Position numbers and translations under genes: made by a program
Part shown: positions 11,241 to 22,700 of the stretch, in pieces
Numbering within the stretch: the stretch's first letter is position 1
Layout of the letters: every line of letters begins with the position of its first letter
Source of the DNA: Climacium dendroides
Taxonomy: Eukaryota > Streptophyta > Bryopsida > Hypnales > Climaciaceae
NCBI GenBank assembly: GCA_950106755.1
Contig: OX467089.1
Location: 3,474,501-3,538,500 of the forward strand
Direction: 5' to 3'
Length of the DNA stretch: 64,000 nt
The notes under the pieces: model-generated
What the model was told of the DNA's origin: nothing
Databases searched by the model: none
The model's input: the letters and a program-made list of their open reading frames with translations, nothing else

Positions 11241-11727
11241 GGTGGCTAGGATTTCAATACCTTAAAGAAGTGGAAGCTAGGGTTTCAAAATTCTAAAAAT
11301 GAAGGTTAGAATTTTGAAACCCTAAAAATGACAATTAGGGTTTTGAAATCCTAAAATAATGATTGTTAGGATTTCAAAATTTTAAAAAAGTGATGACTAG
11401 GATTTCAAAATCCTCCAAAAGTAGTAGTTAGGATTTTAAAATTTTCAACAACAATATTCTTATATATCTTTTAAATTACCCAAATTTTTAGGGACTGCAC
11501 AAAAAAAAAAAAAAAAAAAACCTTCTATAAAAATGTGACTATAAAATATGACTACACATAGTCACATGCAAAGATATGATTCATACATATGACTAGGTGT
11601 TCCCAAAATATATTTCTTATAAAATACTTTGACATTCCAAACAAGTATATATTATATACCTACAAGCAATTACCAGTCACCCCTGGTCATATTTTTCTAG
11701 TCATAAAATATGTGTTTTATTGTAGTG

Positions 11728-12620
11728 CTAGGAATTCATGAGCTAAATTGGTTTAAAGAGCCCCTCCCCCAAAGATGTAAACTTCATCAACAATAAAAGA
11801 GGTGGTCACTTGTTTACTTAATTGATGTAGTTGACTAACAAAGTTCCAACCAAGCCATGGTCTCCCAATGAACAAAACACAAAATGTCTCCATCATTTAT
11901 AATGCACTAATCATACAAGAAAGATAATGTTTAGAGGAGTTGCTGACCCCATCAAAACTAGTCCTTTGGAGCAACAAAAATTTGACAACAAATCCAAGCA
12001 TTATTTGCCCTTTTTTCATTTAGAATTTGCCAATGTCTAGCCGAGTGGGTGATACTACTCTAAAACCACCCATTCAACTACCCATTTGAGCTAATTTGTA
12101 TATATATTGCCAATTATGTTAGTCTATTTGTAAGTAATTGGGATCATCAATTTTCAAGGACCCCCCCCCCCCCCCGAACTTTTGTAGTTTCTCTGAATTG
12201 TATAAACCTGTGAAAGTTCTCTGAATTGTATAAACCTGTGCTTCTTAGCAAATTCCAGGCATACAATGGAATGTGATAAAAAAAATTTAAAAAAAATTTG
12301 CTTATCAGACCTTAATCTAGTTGTCACAAACCCAGGTGCATAAAAATAGGGTATCTGCAACCATCACTAATGTTACTCATATATTCATTCAATATCTCCT
12401 TTTGAGTAAATGGAATCTGAATCACGAGTATCGGATTGTTTTGAAATGGAATCTGCTTTGTAGAAAACCTCAATAAAAACCACCGAATCTTGCTCAATCA
12501 CGAGTTATCAAAACAACAAAATTGTAAGCTCTAACCACACACAGCATATCCAAGGCTGCCACCTCACTAATGATAATTGGATTGCATTTGGGTTTAAAAT
12601 TTGAGAGTGATAAAATGCAC
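11728..12620. other. Spacer between element 1 and arm B
   Basis: AT-rich and gene-free. It has a C homopolymer at about 12161-12175 and a short direct repeat around 12188-12235 (CTCTGAATTGTATAAACCTGTG twice). No second end for element 2 could be found here. Confidence 0.45.
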
Positions 12621-14617
12621 CATTTTCTATTTCATTTTGAGTAGTCTAAGAACTACATTCAAAACAAAGTCAACAACTTAATCATATAGCAAACAATCCA
12701 ATACATTAAACAACTTCACAAAGTATTGAAACTACACATGATAATTACACATAGTGAAAGAACCTTCTATTTTAGATCACATATGAGAACATCAACAATT
12801 TTGCATAATGCACCCAATGCCATACTTGTATATTCTTTGACATCTCTAAGTTGAAAAAACTACACCACCACCACCATTGCTAACAATTTATGCCTTCGCA
12901 GCTTTCTCAATTGTCACTCCTTTGTAGAAGGCCACATAATCCTGCAACCGCTATTATTAGTTCACATACTGTCAAGTCCCAATTTCAAGGCAACAACGCC
13001 ACTCTCTCATTGGCTAGTTTAGAAAGATATAACCTACAACCTATAAAACTTCTATATGAGCAACCAAAAACTACGTAATACCAAAGTGGGGTTTTGAAAC
13101 TAACATCACAAAGAATATAGCAGAGAGGACTAGAACCCAATCTACAAGCCCTTCTTAGTTGCACTCTCACAAACTACTACTAAATCTGATGTAGAAGATA
13201 TGCAAATGCACAAACATGCATTGCTAGTTTAAAATACCATTGCCATTGCCATTACATTCAATGATGGCAATCCAAACTATGGTTGTGAAAAACAATTGAC
13301 AGGCAATCAGTTCACTTGCCATCCAACAACTCAATGGATAACGACATGCAAATGATTCTTAAGAACCCTATCCTTGACCGTCATCACCTGGTCTACATTA
13401 ATGGAGCACTGCCTAACTCACAACTTCGAACACCATTCAACACTTCACGCTTTCAGGCATGAAATAGGACAAGACACAAAATATCGGCCGGAGCCTTCAA
13501 GCAAATAGGAAGATCCACCCACACCTCAACATTTCACGCCCAGGAAGGAAATTTCATGTCAAAACAAAGTGAAGTCAACTACAACTGCAGAAAATGGGCA
13601 CACGTGTTCCCATCCACTTCAAACAAAAAGATGAAACAAAAAATCTTTGTTGGTTCTCACGGTCCCAACGCACCTTGATGTTCTGTGCAGCAGGTTTTGG
13701 CGATGGGTAAAACCACGCAGCATCCTTGTTCTCCTTGCCATCCACTTCTATGGTGTAGTACGACGCTAGCCCTTTCCAACCTGCCCAATCAAGAAAGGAA
13801 ACCCCAATTCAGAGTGGTTCACAATTTCTCCTAATTGCAATTGAAATCACCATCATAAACGAAGACAATCTGAAGCCAATGAAAACATCGCATTCCATTT
13901 GGAGAAATTGTAGCTTTGTAAGAAAGTTAAGAATAAGCATTTTAAGTTCAGCAAAGGTTATCACACAGACACCACAATGACTTCGAAATTTATAACTCAA
14001 TCAAGAAAGCTCCAACCATTACAAAGCGACGAGGGATGAACTCCAAATTCTCTAGCCGTTCCACATGCCAACTACACCTTAAAACCTTTCTCCTCGATTG
14101 TGCCACCCTTCAACTCCAAGTTTTTTTACGAAATGCCAGAGAAAGTAGTACCGCAGGTGGTGTGCGTATTGCTGGGCTTGGCGTACTTCATGTCGACGGA
14201 GGAAGGCGGGAAGTAGACATTGCCCTCCACCACTTCGTAGGAGTCGGTCGCGGCGATCACTGCACCGTTCCAAATGGCCCGGGTCGCCATTGCAGGCCAG
14301 GTACGCGAATGAAGGAAGCTTCAGTCACACCTGAAGAAGGCGAAGCTCGGAATTGTGGCGCTTGAACTTCGACAACAATGGCGATGAGAAGGAGCGATGA
14401 GAGGAGTGAGGATTACTTATGATAGACAAGAATTTTGTGGCAATCAATTTGGCAATTGACGGAGAAGGAGTCTCACCAGGAACGGCGTGAGCTTCTTGCG
14501 AAAGAGCGACTGCGGGCTGTCTGGTGACGGTCGATTCAGACGGGGCTGGTATACCCGTGGAGATACCGGTGTGCACCACTATCCGGGTATTGTTTGTCAG
14601 GTATCAAGCGGGTGTAG
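12621..14617 (-). repeat. Arm B of the perfect 1,997-bp inverted duplication
   Basis: Exact reverse complement of 3572-5568 in everything compared, with no length change. It abuts half of a CACTA-like element at 14618. Its left edge meets unrelated AT-rich DNA (TAAAATGCAC|CATTTTC). The arms are separated by 7,052 bp. Either a very recent duplication or gene conversion, or an assembly artefact. Confidence 0.93.
12888..14290 (-). CDS. DUF427 domain protein, copy B
   Basis: Mirror image of copy A. Exons in transcript order are 14290-14152, 13780-13674 and 12941-12888, coding the same 99 aa with the same introns. It carries 327 bp of the copy A upstream DNA and 267 bp of its downstream DNA, so it may keep a minimal promoter but has no EGY neighbour. 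Retained introns rule out a retrocopy. Because it sits in a transposon cluster, it is probably the derived copy (inference). It could also be a mis-assembled duplicate of copy A. Confidence 0.8.
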
Positions 14618-16182
14618 GCAGACTGTGGATAAGCCATTATTTAGGATTTACAAATATTAGCTGCCTTATTTTTAAAATTTCGAAAAGTAGTTAATATGTT
14701 TTAGGGTTTTAAAACCCTAGCTGCCACTTCCTTTGACTCTTCTTCCTTGCCTTGTATTGTCTTTTACCTCTTATTTCTTGTTTTATTTTTTATTTTTTTC
14801 CCTTAGTTGTTGCTTTTTGTTGCTCTTTAATTCATGCTTCTTATTTCTTCTTGATGCATCTAAATTCTTTTGTCTTGTATTTTAACTCTTTCTTCTAGTT
14901 GCTTTTTAGTCCTTGTTTTTTGTTTTCTTTTGTTACTTTTTAGTTCTTATTTTTTTTAGTTCTTGCTTCTTGTTTCTTGTTGTTGTATGTTAACTCTCGC
15001 TTGTTGTTATCTCGTAGCATTTGCTAGGTTTTTTTTGCTTCCCTCCATCACCATTGTTATTTTTCCTACTTTAAACTTGAACTACATATTTTGTATATTT
15101 GTAAGCTTTTGAAAGTTGAAATTTATTGTTTATTAACTAAAAATTAACTTTTCATTTTTTTAATTGTATATGTAGACACAAAAAGTTGGAAGAAAGATGT
15201 TGAAGGCTACTTGTAACCTAACAGAGCCATCTTCACATTATTGTAAGGAAAATAGGCCCTATTGGCATGTGTGAATGATTCCTATATATATATATATATA
15301 ATTTTTATTTATTTTTATTTATTTTTATTATTATTATTTTTTATATTGGTTACTCCCTCTCTAATATGATTATCTCTTAAATATCTCTAAAATCATATGT
15401 ATTTGTTTTAACAACATGAAGTCTTCTATTAAGTTGTTAAATCATCTTGATGTATGATTGCAACATGTCATGTTCATTTAAAATGCATGAAAAATGTGAC
15501 TATAGTTTATAATTGAAGCTATTTTGAATCTTAGTCACCTCAATTACAAATTGCACACACAAATTTAAGAAATGTGACTTTCAATAATTCGGAATATCAC
15601 TTGCTTGAGTTGTCTTTCTAATATATATATTGGCAAAGATATAAATAGCTATAATTATATAATACTCATAATAATACATGCCAAAATATAACTTTGCACT
15701 TTCAAAAACATAATTGTAGTAAGCCATGAAATTACTAATCACATCTACACAATCTACCACATCAACTAGAAATATGACTCACAAGAGTCATATTTCACAA
15801 TAGTAAAAGAATATGACTCTAAAGAGTCATTTTCACATTAGCATAAAATATAATTCATAAGAGTCATATGCCACGTTAGCCAAAAAGATGACTACACAGA
15901 ATCATATGCCATGTAAAATTTTTTTGCTTAGGTAATTCAAGAAAAAGCCCAACCACCAAGGATAGTCAATGTATATGCCATATTAGCAAATTATAGATAA
16001 TTTTACCTCCAACCCATATGACTGCAAAATATGACTCATATTTGAAGCCACTTGTCAATAATGATTGAATCCAATCATATCGCGAATCATCTAAAGTGAT
16101 TTTTGCTGAAGTCATATTTTATGATTTTATGATTCATTGCAATCATATTTTGCAAACATAAAATAAATTTTTTGTTGTAGTG
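14618..16182. mobile_element. Half of a CACTA-like element (element 2), related to element 1 and inverted
   Basis: The right terminus TTTGTTGTAGTG (16171-16182) is a CACTACAACAAA end. Moving inwards it carries ATATGACT-type subterminal repeats (about 15480-16160), a (TA)n tract near 15284, the pyrimidine-rich complement of the AAC/AAG tract (about 14760-15060), and a GTTTTAAAACCCTAGCTGCC block (about 14700). This is the same order as element 1 read from its left end. The other end is missing: arm B of the DUF427 duplication begins where it should continue. Confidence 0.6.
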
Positions 16183-16690
16183 TATCCTTTGAAGCTTTCC
16201 TTGTTGACATGGCACACACTTCAATAGGAATTTTCTAATTGATTCATTGACTATGATGTCAAATCTTGAACAATGAATGAATGTGAACATATTGGAATCA
16301 CATTCTAACTTATTTCCTTTAGAACACAACCTTATCTTAATTTGTCCCCATCATATCCTCTATAGCTTTCCATCTTGATTCAATGGGAAATATCTAATGG
16401 TCCATTCACATATTCAAAGCATATCATCTATTTTTAAGCCTCCAAATACCCAGGAATTCCCTCAAGGGCAATTTGGGTTTGGAGCCAGTTCCTATCATAT
16501 CAATCTTTGGATTGATTCTCTTAAAACAATTTCATAAAGTTGTACATTTTGAAGAGCTGTGTAGGGATACAATTTTCACTTGATATTAGATTGACAATAA
16601 AAAATTTATAAGTGTTTTAGATCAAATTTTGTGAAAAAGAGGCAAGTCGGGTATAGAAATTTATAGAAATTTTACTTGACTTTTGGAAGG
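16183..16690. other. AT-rich spacer
   Basis: No gene and no obvious repeat. TAT immediately follows the element 2 terminus. Confidence 0.4.
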
Positions 16691-17170
16691 GCAACAATTG
16701 ATGCTAGTCTATACCTTAAGTCAGGTTGTTTGTTTTGTTTTGTTGATATGTTGAGATTTAACAAACTATGAGGTGTCCACCGTCACTTTTGGTATTGTTC
16801 AAAAGCTCTTGGCAAGGAGGGGTGCATAGCCTTTGTTTTGTGATGTTTGGACCTACAAAAGCGAAAGTTATTGAATTCCAAAGTTTTTATGAATTCAAAA
16901 ATTAAAATAAATTATCTTTTATTTTGGAAACATCATAATTTTCACATTGCAAATCCAAACGCCATGAAACAAAGCCTTTGCACTCCTACATGTAGAAAGT
17001 TTTTTATATGTGCCAATTTTGTGGCATTTGGACCTATGATGTCAAAGTTATGGATTTTTTAAAATTAAAAAGCTGGATTAAATTACCTTTTATTTTGGAA
17101 AAAACATAACTTTCACGTTGCATGTCCAAATGTCACAAAACAAAGCCTTTGAACTCCTTTATACATAAGC
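16690..17170. repeat. Inverted, worn relative of the 6.2-8.0 kb satellite
   Basis: Read on the minus strand it shows the same words as the satellite: the CAAAACAAAAC tract, a GTGCACCCCTCC-like word, CACGAAACAAAGCC and CATAACTTTCAC. There are about three units, more diverged than the main array. The intervening bases differ. Confidence 0.65.
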
Positions 17171-18139
17171 ATTTTTTTTTATTAAATCTACTTCAAGAGA
17201 TAAATGAAATTGGGATGTAAATCAAGTTGTTTCTTATTTTCTGGACCTTTGTGGAATTAATTAGGAATTTTGAAATTGGAACTACATGATGCTCTATAAC
17301 TTTCTACCCCTTCTTACTTTCATTGTTGGTGCATTAATGAATGTAATTGGCACATTGAAGAAAGTAATGTGGAGTACCTTTGTATTATGTAATAGTTTCA
17401 AAGTTTGGTCCTTTTATAGACGCCCTATCTAAGCACTAGTTAATAACAAGTGCCACATTAGTTGGTATAGAGTGTGAATGTACCATTCTAATAACAGTAC
17501 CTAATAATTCATTAGAATTGAGTCCATTCTAATTGCAACAATATAAGAAAGGTATTATTAAGTTGCAAGATTTCATTGAAAAGTTGTTTGGATGCCATTA
17601 GGGTTTAACAAAAATTTACAAATGAAAAAAATCGTATAGATGAAAATGTGACAATAATTGTAGTAGATGAAATCATGACTTAGTTTGAGTTTAATGTATT
17701 TGATGAACAAGCATTTTACAAGAACACCATAACAATCTTTGATAATGAGCATATATTGAAATTGAAAATGATCACAACATTAACATCTACATTCATATTA
17801 ATTTAGGGTCATCTACCCAAAAAATTAACACATATCAGTATAGAATGTTTCAAGAATGCATGCCCATATCACATGCTAATCCAATAAGTTGAATAATATG
17901 AATTGTGCAATACCTTTTAGCAAGCCATGCTAATTGAATGAATCTAATCTAATTAGTGTATTTAGATGAAAGTAAATGAACTAGGGTGAGTTTAGGTCTT
18001 AATTAAGGTAGATGCACCTTATTTTGTCACTACACTTATTCCAATTCAAATAATATCCCTCCATTCATTTCAACACTCAAGAATCTAAGAACATGTATTA
18101 TATTTTATTGCATTTGAGCTAAGTAATATGAGATTATAT
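17171..18139. other. AT-rich gene-free DNA
   Basis: Nothing recognised on either strand. Confidence 0.4.
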
Positions 18140-18316
18140 ATAGTTGGGTACTAAAAGCTTACAAACTACTTTTTGGAACCATTCAAAGTTTTTTGTACAA
18201 CATAAAATTTAGTGATAATTATGCAAGACGAAAAAAAAAGCAAATTTTATTATATATTACGTACAAATCATTGAATGGCTCCAAAAGGCAATTTGTAAGC
18301 TTTCAACACCCGACTA
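18140..18316. mobile_element. Foldback / MITE-like element
   Basis: Two arms of about 60-70 bp, roughly 80 percent complementary. They begin ATAGTTGGGTACTAAAAGCT on the left, matched by a complementary AGCTTTCAACACCCGACTAT on the right. The loop is short and A-rich. Superfamily not assigned and no clear target duplication. Confidence 0.5.
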
Positions 18317-18721
18317 TGTACTCTTAGACTTGATTAAGTTTGGCATAAAAAACAAAATGTATTGAAATTCTACATGGAAGTGTGCAATAGTTGCAAGAGG
18401 AGAATTAGATTAGTTTGTTGTCAAAAGTTTCAACGAGGTGCATAAAAAGAAGGGAAGCAAATTTTTGACTTCCAAAAAACTATTTTTACTAATGAATTGA
18501 ACTATATTTTTTAGTTGCTTTTTACTTGACAGCAAGACAAAGGTACTCCGAAATAGAAATTATCCGGCTCTAAGAAATTGAAAAAATTCTTCTCCAATTC
18601 CAACACAGCCGGCATGGCACGTTCACTGCATTTCCTGAAGTGCCAGTGTGGTCCAAGGGACGTTCCATATCGTTCCCTAACCACGTTCCCGAAGGTGCGC
18701 AGCTCTCCTCCCTAGCTAACA

Positions 18722-19087
18722 ATGGCGTTGGGGGAGATGAGAGTAGTGCATCAGCGTTGGAGGTGCGACCTCGCTCGCGCTTCGTGGATCTCGCGTAAGC
18801 AAGCCGCCCCCGGCAGAAATCGCAGCTTCCCCACGGAGTGATTCCTCATTTCCCGCCTCCGTGCCATCCCGTCGAGCCCTTTCTCACCCCTTCCCGTGTT
18901 GCGATCCGATTATTACTGCTCGCAATTCTGTCCCCAATCGGCACCTCTAGAGTATTCTAAGCTTCGTTATCGCCTGGCCTTTCTGCTGTATCTGCTGTTG
19001 TGGTCGTGTGCTCCGTTGCTGAGCCAAATTCGTGGATGCGTGCACAGGGACGGAAATGGTCAGGAGATGAATGAGAATGAAGCGTGG
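18722..19087 (+). promoter_or_regulatory. Probable 5'-UTR exon and promoter-proximal DNA of the EXS gene
   Basis: GC-rich compared with the flanking AT desert. A strong donor (GTG|GTGAGTCG) follows at 19087/19088. A small upstream ORF of 39 codons starts ATGGCGTTGGGGGAG at 18722 and stops at 18841. If this exon is in the transcript, splicing would remove most of the leader shared with EGY. Confidence 0.4.
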
Positions 19088-19104
19088 TGAGTCGACCTGC
19101 ATTG

Positions 19105-19713
19105 TAGGTTTTAATAGTTCTTTCTAAATTCGGAGCCATTTTTCGAGCCAAGGGGTCTTCGGTAGGGTTTTGCTGCAGAGGAGATCGTTGCTTTGGATTG
19201 AACTTAGGGCTTGGGCAAGTGGATATGCGGATACGAAGTTCAGGATTGTGAGAAATTAGGGTATGACAGGTTTTTGCTGAAGTCTGGGGATTCTTGCTGC
19301 GAATGACTCCAAGGCATGGCATCGAGGTTAATTTAAGTTTGGTATCAGAAAACGTGATCTGATTGACTCGATCGGTGAGCAAGGTTCCGAATTTTGATCA
19401 GAAGTGCATTTCTTTAGTTTTGTGTTTGTGTGGAGGTTCAATGGAAGGCAGATTATGGACTAAACGAAAAAGAAGAGTTAAAGAGGTTTTATTGCAGTTC
19501 GGCATTTTGCTTGTATTTATCTGAAGCGTTAACCAAATTGAAATTTTCAGAGAAGAAAATATGTAGGGATAGGCTTAATTTGACCTCCGTGGAGATTTTG
19601 AGGTGGTTTAACATGACTTGCTTGTGCCGTACCTTCAGATGTTTTTTCTTACGCTGGGTGGAAGAAGCAAACCTTAGGATTGAAGAGAAGAATTGACGTG
19701 AGGCGTTGCAAAG
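19105..19713 (+). promoter_or_regulatory. EXS 5' leader, homologous to the EGY3-like leader
   Basis: Counterpart of 2985-3571, in the same orientation relative to its gene. It ends 47 bp before the EXS start codon. Shared landmarks are the TTCGGCATTTTGCTTG block, TATGTAGGGATAGGCTTAAT, GTGGAGATTTTGAGGTGG, the possible CAG|ATG acceptor, and GAGGCGTTGCAAA at the gene-proximal edge. Confidence 0.65.
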
Positions 19714-19759
19714 AGTTATAGCTGATGGACAAGTGGTCCCAGGTCTACGACAACAAGGA

Positions 19760-22700
19760 ATGTCTCGTTCCTCTTTGAACATCGACGTGCATAGTCCATC
19801 GTCTCTCCATTCATTGGACAAGAGGCCGGCGAAGAGTCCACCACTACGACGCACTGGAAGTAGGTCGATCAATCTGGATTCAGGTGAGTTTGAAACCCGT
19901 GAGCTGCTGGATATCACTAAAAATGTGCGGATCATCGATTGGAATTTTCGTTTTCGAGGAGGGCACAGGCTTCGTATTGTTAACTATCTGTGAGTGATTC
20001 TAAGAATTAAACTTTGCAGAATGGGGCGGCCGGGTTACTCAGGAAGTGAGTGACAGGAGTGTAAATTCAGAAGAGAGCGCAATGAAGAGTACTGCCCCTT
20101 CAACATGGGGCATCCAGGTAATTCCGCTCTGTCTTTCGCAAGTACCGAGTCCTCTGATGTTTATGCTTACTGCGATGATGCATTGGAACTGAGTTGTTAC
20201 AATGTTGTAATAATGAATTTATTGTTGGGATACTATAGTGTCAGGGCAATCCGACGCCGTTGATAGTCCAGTGTTGTGCAGTCTGATATTCCACTTGATG
20301 AGATGAACAATTGACGTTGATGAGGGTCTCGGTTGCAGGCTATTTTCTTTGCTGTTTGGATTCTCTTCTGCTTGAAGGTAATAGCCTTCTTCTTTATGAT
20401 GTGCTTCGACACCCTAAGTGGTGCCTCCGACGTGGAATTTTGTTTGCATATGTCAGGTTTTATCTAAGTAGATGTCGATACTGCTGTAATATTCTTGTTT
20501 CCTTGCATACTTGGTGTTATTCTGCCTTTTTTTAATGAGAATCTGCCGTGGATGTTGGATTACTATGGCGTACAGGTAGCTTACGAGTCTATGGTTATTA
20601 TGAATGTGACGACTCGGGACAAATTCTTCTATGAAGTATTTCTATATTATAATCCACTCTTCCTAATGGTGAGCAATCAACAGTTGATTTTCTTCGTCTG
20701 TATGTTTTGAAATGACTCTACAATGACGTGTTACTTTGTGATCTATGTAAAACATCTTGTTCTGATTCAAATGTGCTTATTTTTAATTATGGAAAACGAA
20801 CTTTGTTTTATGGGATTGTATGATAAAAGAGCGCTGTACACTCCTGTAAAGGTTCATCAAGGTTAGCGTTGCTGGAGTTTGTGATGCTCATAATCTAATG
20901 ATGTGACTCGTTTTTAAGACTTGTGAAGGGTTAGCACTGTATTCGTTTCTGAATTAGGCCTTGCAAATTTGCTGTCTCGGTTTATTTACCTCGCCTTCAT
21001 TTGGTTCTATTTCTGTGGATTTCAATTGTAACATGACAAAGAAACAATACTGTTCTAATTCTCTTCTTCTTGATATTGCAGTCTGCGATGGTGTGGTTGT
21101 GGGGAATAAATGTCTGGGTGTTTTTGACTTCACGTCTACCTTATGCCCGTGTGTTTGAACTAGATCTTAATCATGTCAGCCATAAAGAAATCTGGAAGGT
21201 GAAGTCCAAATTTTCCATTGAGCTTCCTGGATGAACGTTAGTTCTGGCTTGAACTGAGATGTCGCAACATACTGTGTTGATGTTTTGTCCATTTGGTTGT
21301 TTGACTGTATTTGGTATTCTTTTATCAAGGATTTGGGCATTAGGTTGTTACATTTGCTTTATCCATGGTTTGATGATGTGAATTATCGTAAAATATCAGC
21401 ATGTACAGTTCTTCTCCGTTACTACGCAGTGTTGTAACAACTTCTCGTAGTCAGATTGTGTTCTGAAGTGATTTACATACTACATGTAAGAGAAGTATGT
21501 CTCTTTCGTGCCTCAGATAGCATCCTGGATGACTGTGGCTGTGATTACGAGCATGACGGCATACCTGTATCTTTATTCACACGGATTGGTCTCTCATGCA
21601 GCTTCACAACCAGTAAGCGCTCAACTTATCCTCAAATCTGAAGTGCCTTTGTGAAAAAATTTGCAACATTTTACCCTCTAGATTGATGCTTGAGTGTTGC
21701 AGGATGTAGCTTTTTGAGAGCTTTCATTATTTTCTGAAATATGTGTAATGCCACTACCCTTGTGTATAATTGATATTTATGGTAGTCTATGTATTCTACC
21801 GATTTTCCCGTCTGTCAATTCTGTATAAGCCTGGCACAAATAGTCTAATCCGTATGAAAATCGTTTAGTCAGTCATTTGGGGTTCATTTAACTATAACTA
21901 TTTCAGATGGCTAAGCATATTTGTCTTGATTCAGACTATTGTCTTTGGATAGTGAGTAGTGGTTTGTGCAAGAATGTGAGCTTATGAAGTATGGCGTTTT
22001 GTATTGTTTTTCTGTCTTTCCTGTTCGCATTCGTCTTTATCTATTGATGCATTTATCTAAAGTTATTTTGGGTTTCATTTTTGATGAAACGTTGAATGCT
22101 TAACAGGTCTTGCTCTATGTGATGGTACCATTGATGTTGGGACTTCCCATGGATGCATTCTATGGGCAAACCCGATTTTTTTTCCTGAAGACTCTTGTCC
22201 GCCTTACCTTTCCTATTCAGGTTATCTTCTGACCAGGAAATTGAGAAACAGATTAGACAAAGAAAGGAAGAGCTGGATCACCGGAAAGATGGAATAACAA
22301 TCTAGTCATGTAGAGGAGACCATTTAGGACGTCTAAAGCCTTAGATCTTTTATTTGCGTTTATTCACTTTAGTGTTTCCTCTGACGTAGGGGTATGCTGT
22401 CAAATGGCACTTAGACTTATGGTTCCGCCATTTCGTGTGCTACATGTGTTAGTGAAGTGTCTTCAACTTAAATTTCTGGGATAGCTGCTCAGCACAGGCT
22501 TGTGTCATTCCCGGTGCTTGCCCTTGATGATCTCAAATCTAGTTGCTTCTATCTATACTTGTATTGCTACTGAGATAGCTCCAGTCACAGCTCTGAAAGG
22601 CATTTGTAAATGGAAAAAAATCATGCACTTTTAACGATCTCTGTGTTTTTCATTTTGAACAGCCAATAACATTTGCAGACTTCTTTGTGGCGGATGTACT

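Larger units (their letters stand above)
9513..11727. mobile_element. Non-autonomous CACTA-like transposon, element 1
   Basis: The left end TACTATAACAAAA (C to T at the first base) and the right end TTTTATTGTAGTG form inverted termini of about 29 bp of the CACTACAA type. Internally: subterminal ATATGACT/AGTCATAT repeats (about 9540-10250 and 11530-11720), an A-rich AAC/AAG tract (about 10700-11240), and short palindromic repeats with TAGGATTTCAAAATCCT cores (about 11240-11450). No transposase frame survives. Flanking trinucleotides are GTA and CTA (2 of 3 match), so the target duplication is imperfect or eroded. Confidence 0.65.

Noticed and set aside
11280..11340. AAACCCTA words as telomere-like repeats
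   Set aside because: They occur singly inside palindromic units of the transposon and not as a tandem telomere array.
12161..12175. C homopolymer as a functional motif
   Set aside because: Isolated and of uncertain length; could be a sequencing artefact. Similar C runs occur at about 49157 and 62000.
12888..14290. Copy B as a processed retrogene
   Set aside because: Both introns and the flanks are retained and there is no poly-A tail.
9511..16185. One 6.7-kb CACTA element carrying the DUF427 gene, bounded by TAT on both sides
   Set aside because: It needs a deleted first C at the left end, and the internal terminus at 11727 pairs well with the same left end. Two elements fit better, though the single-element reading is not excluded.
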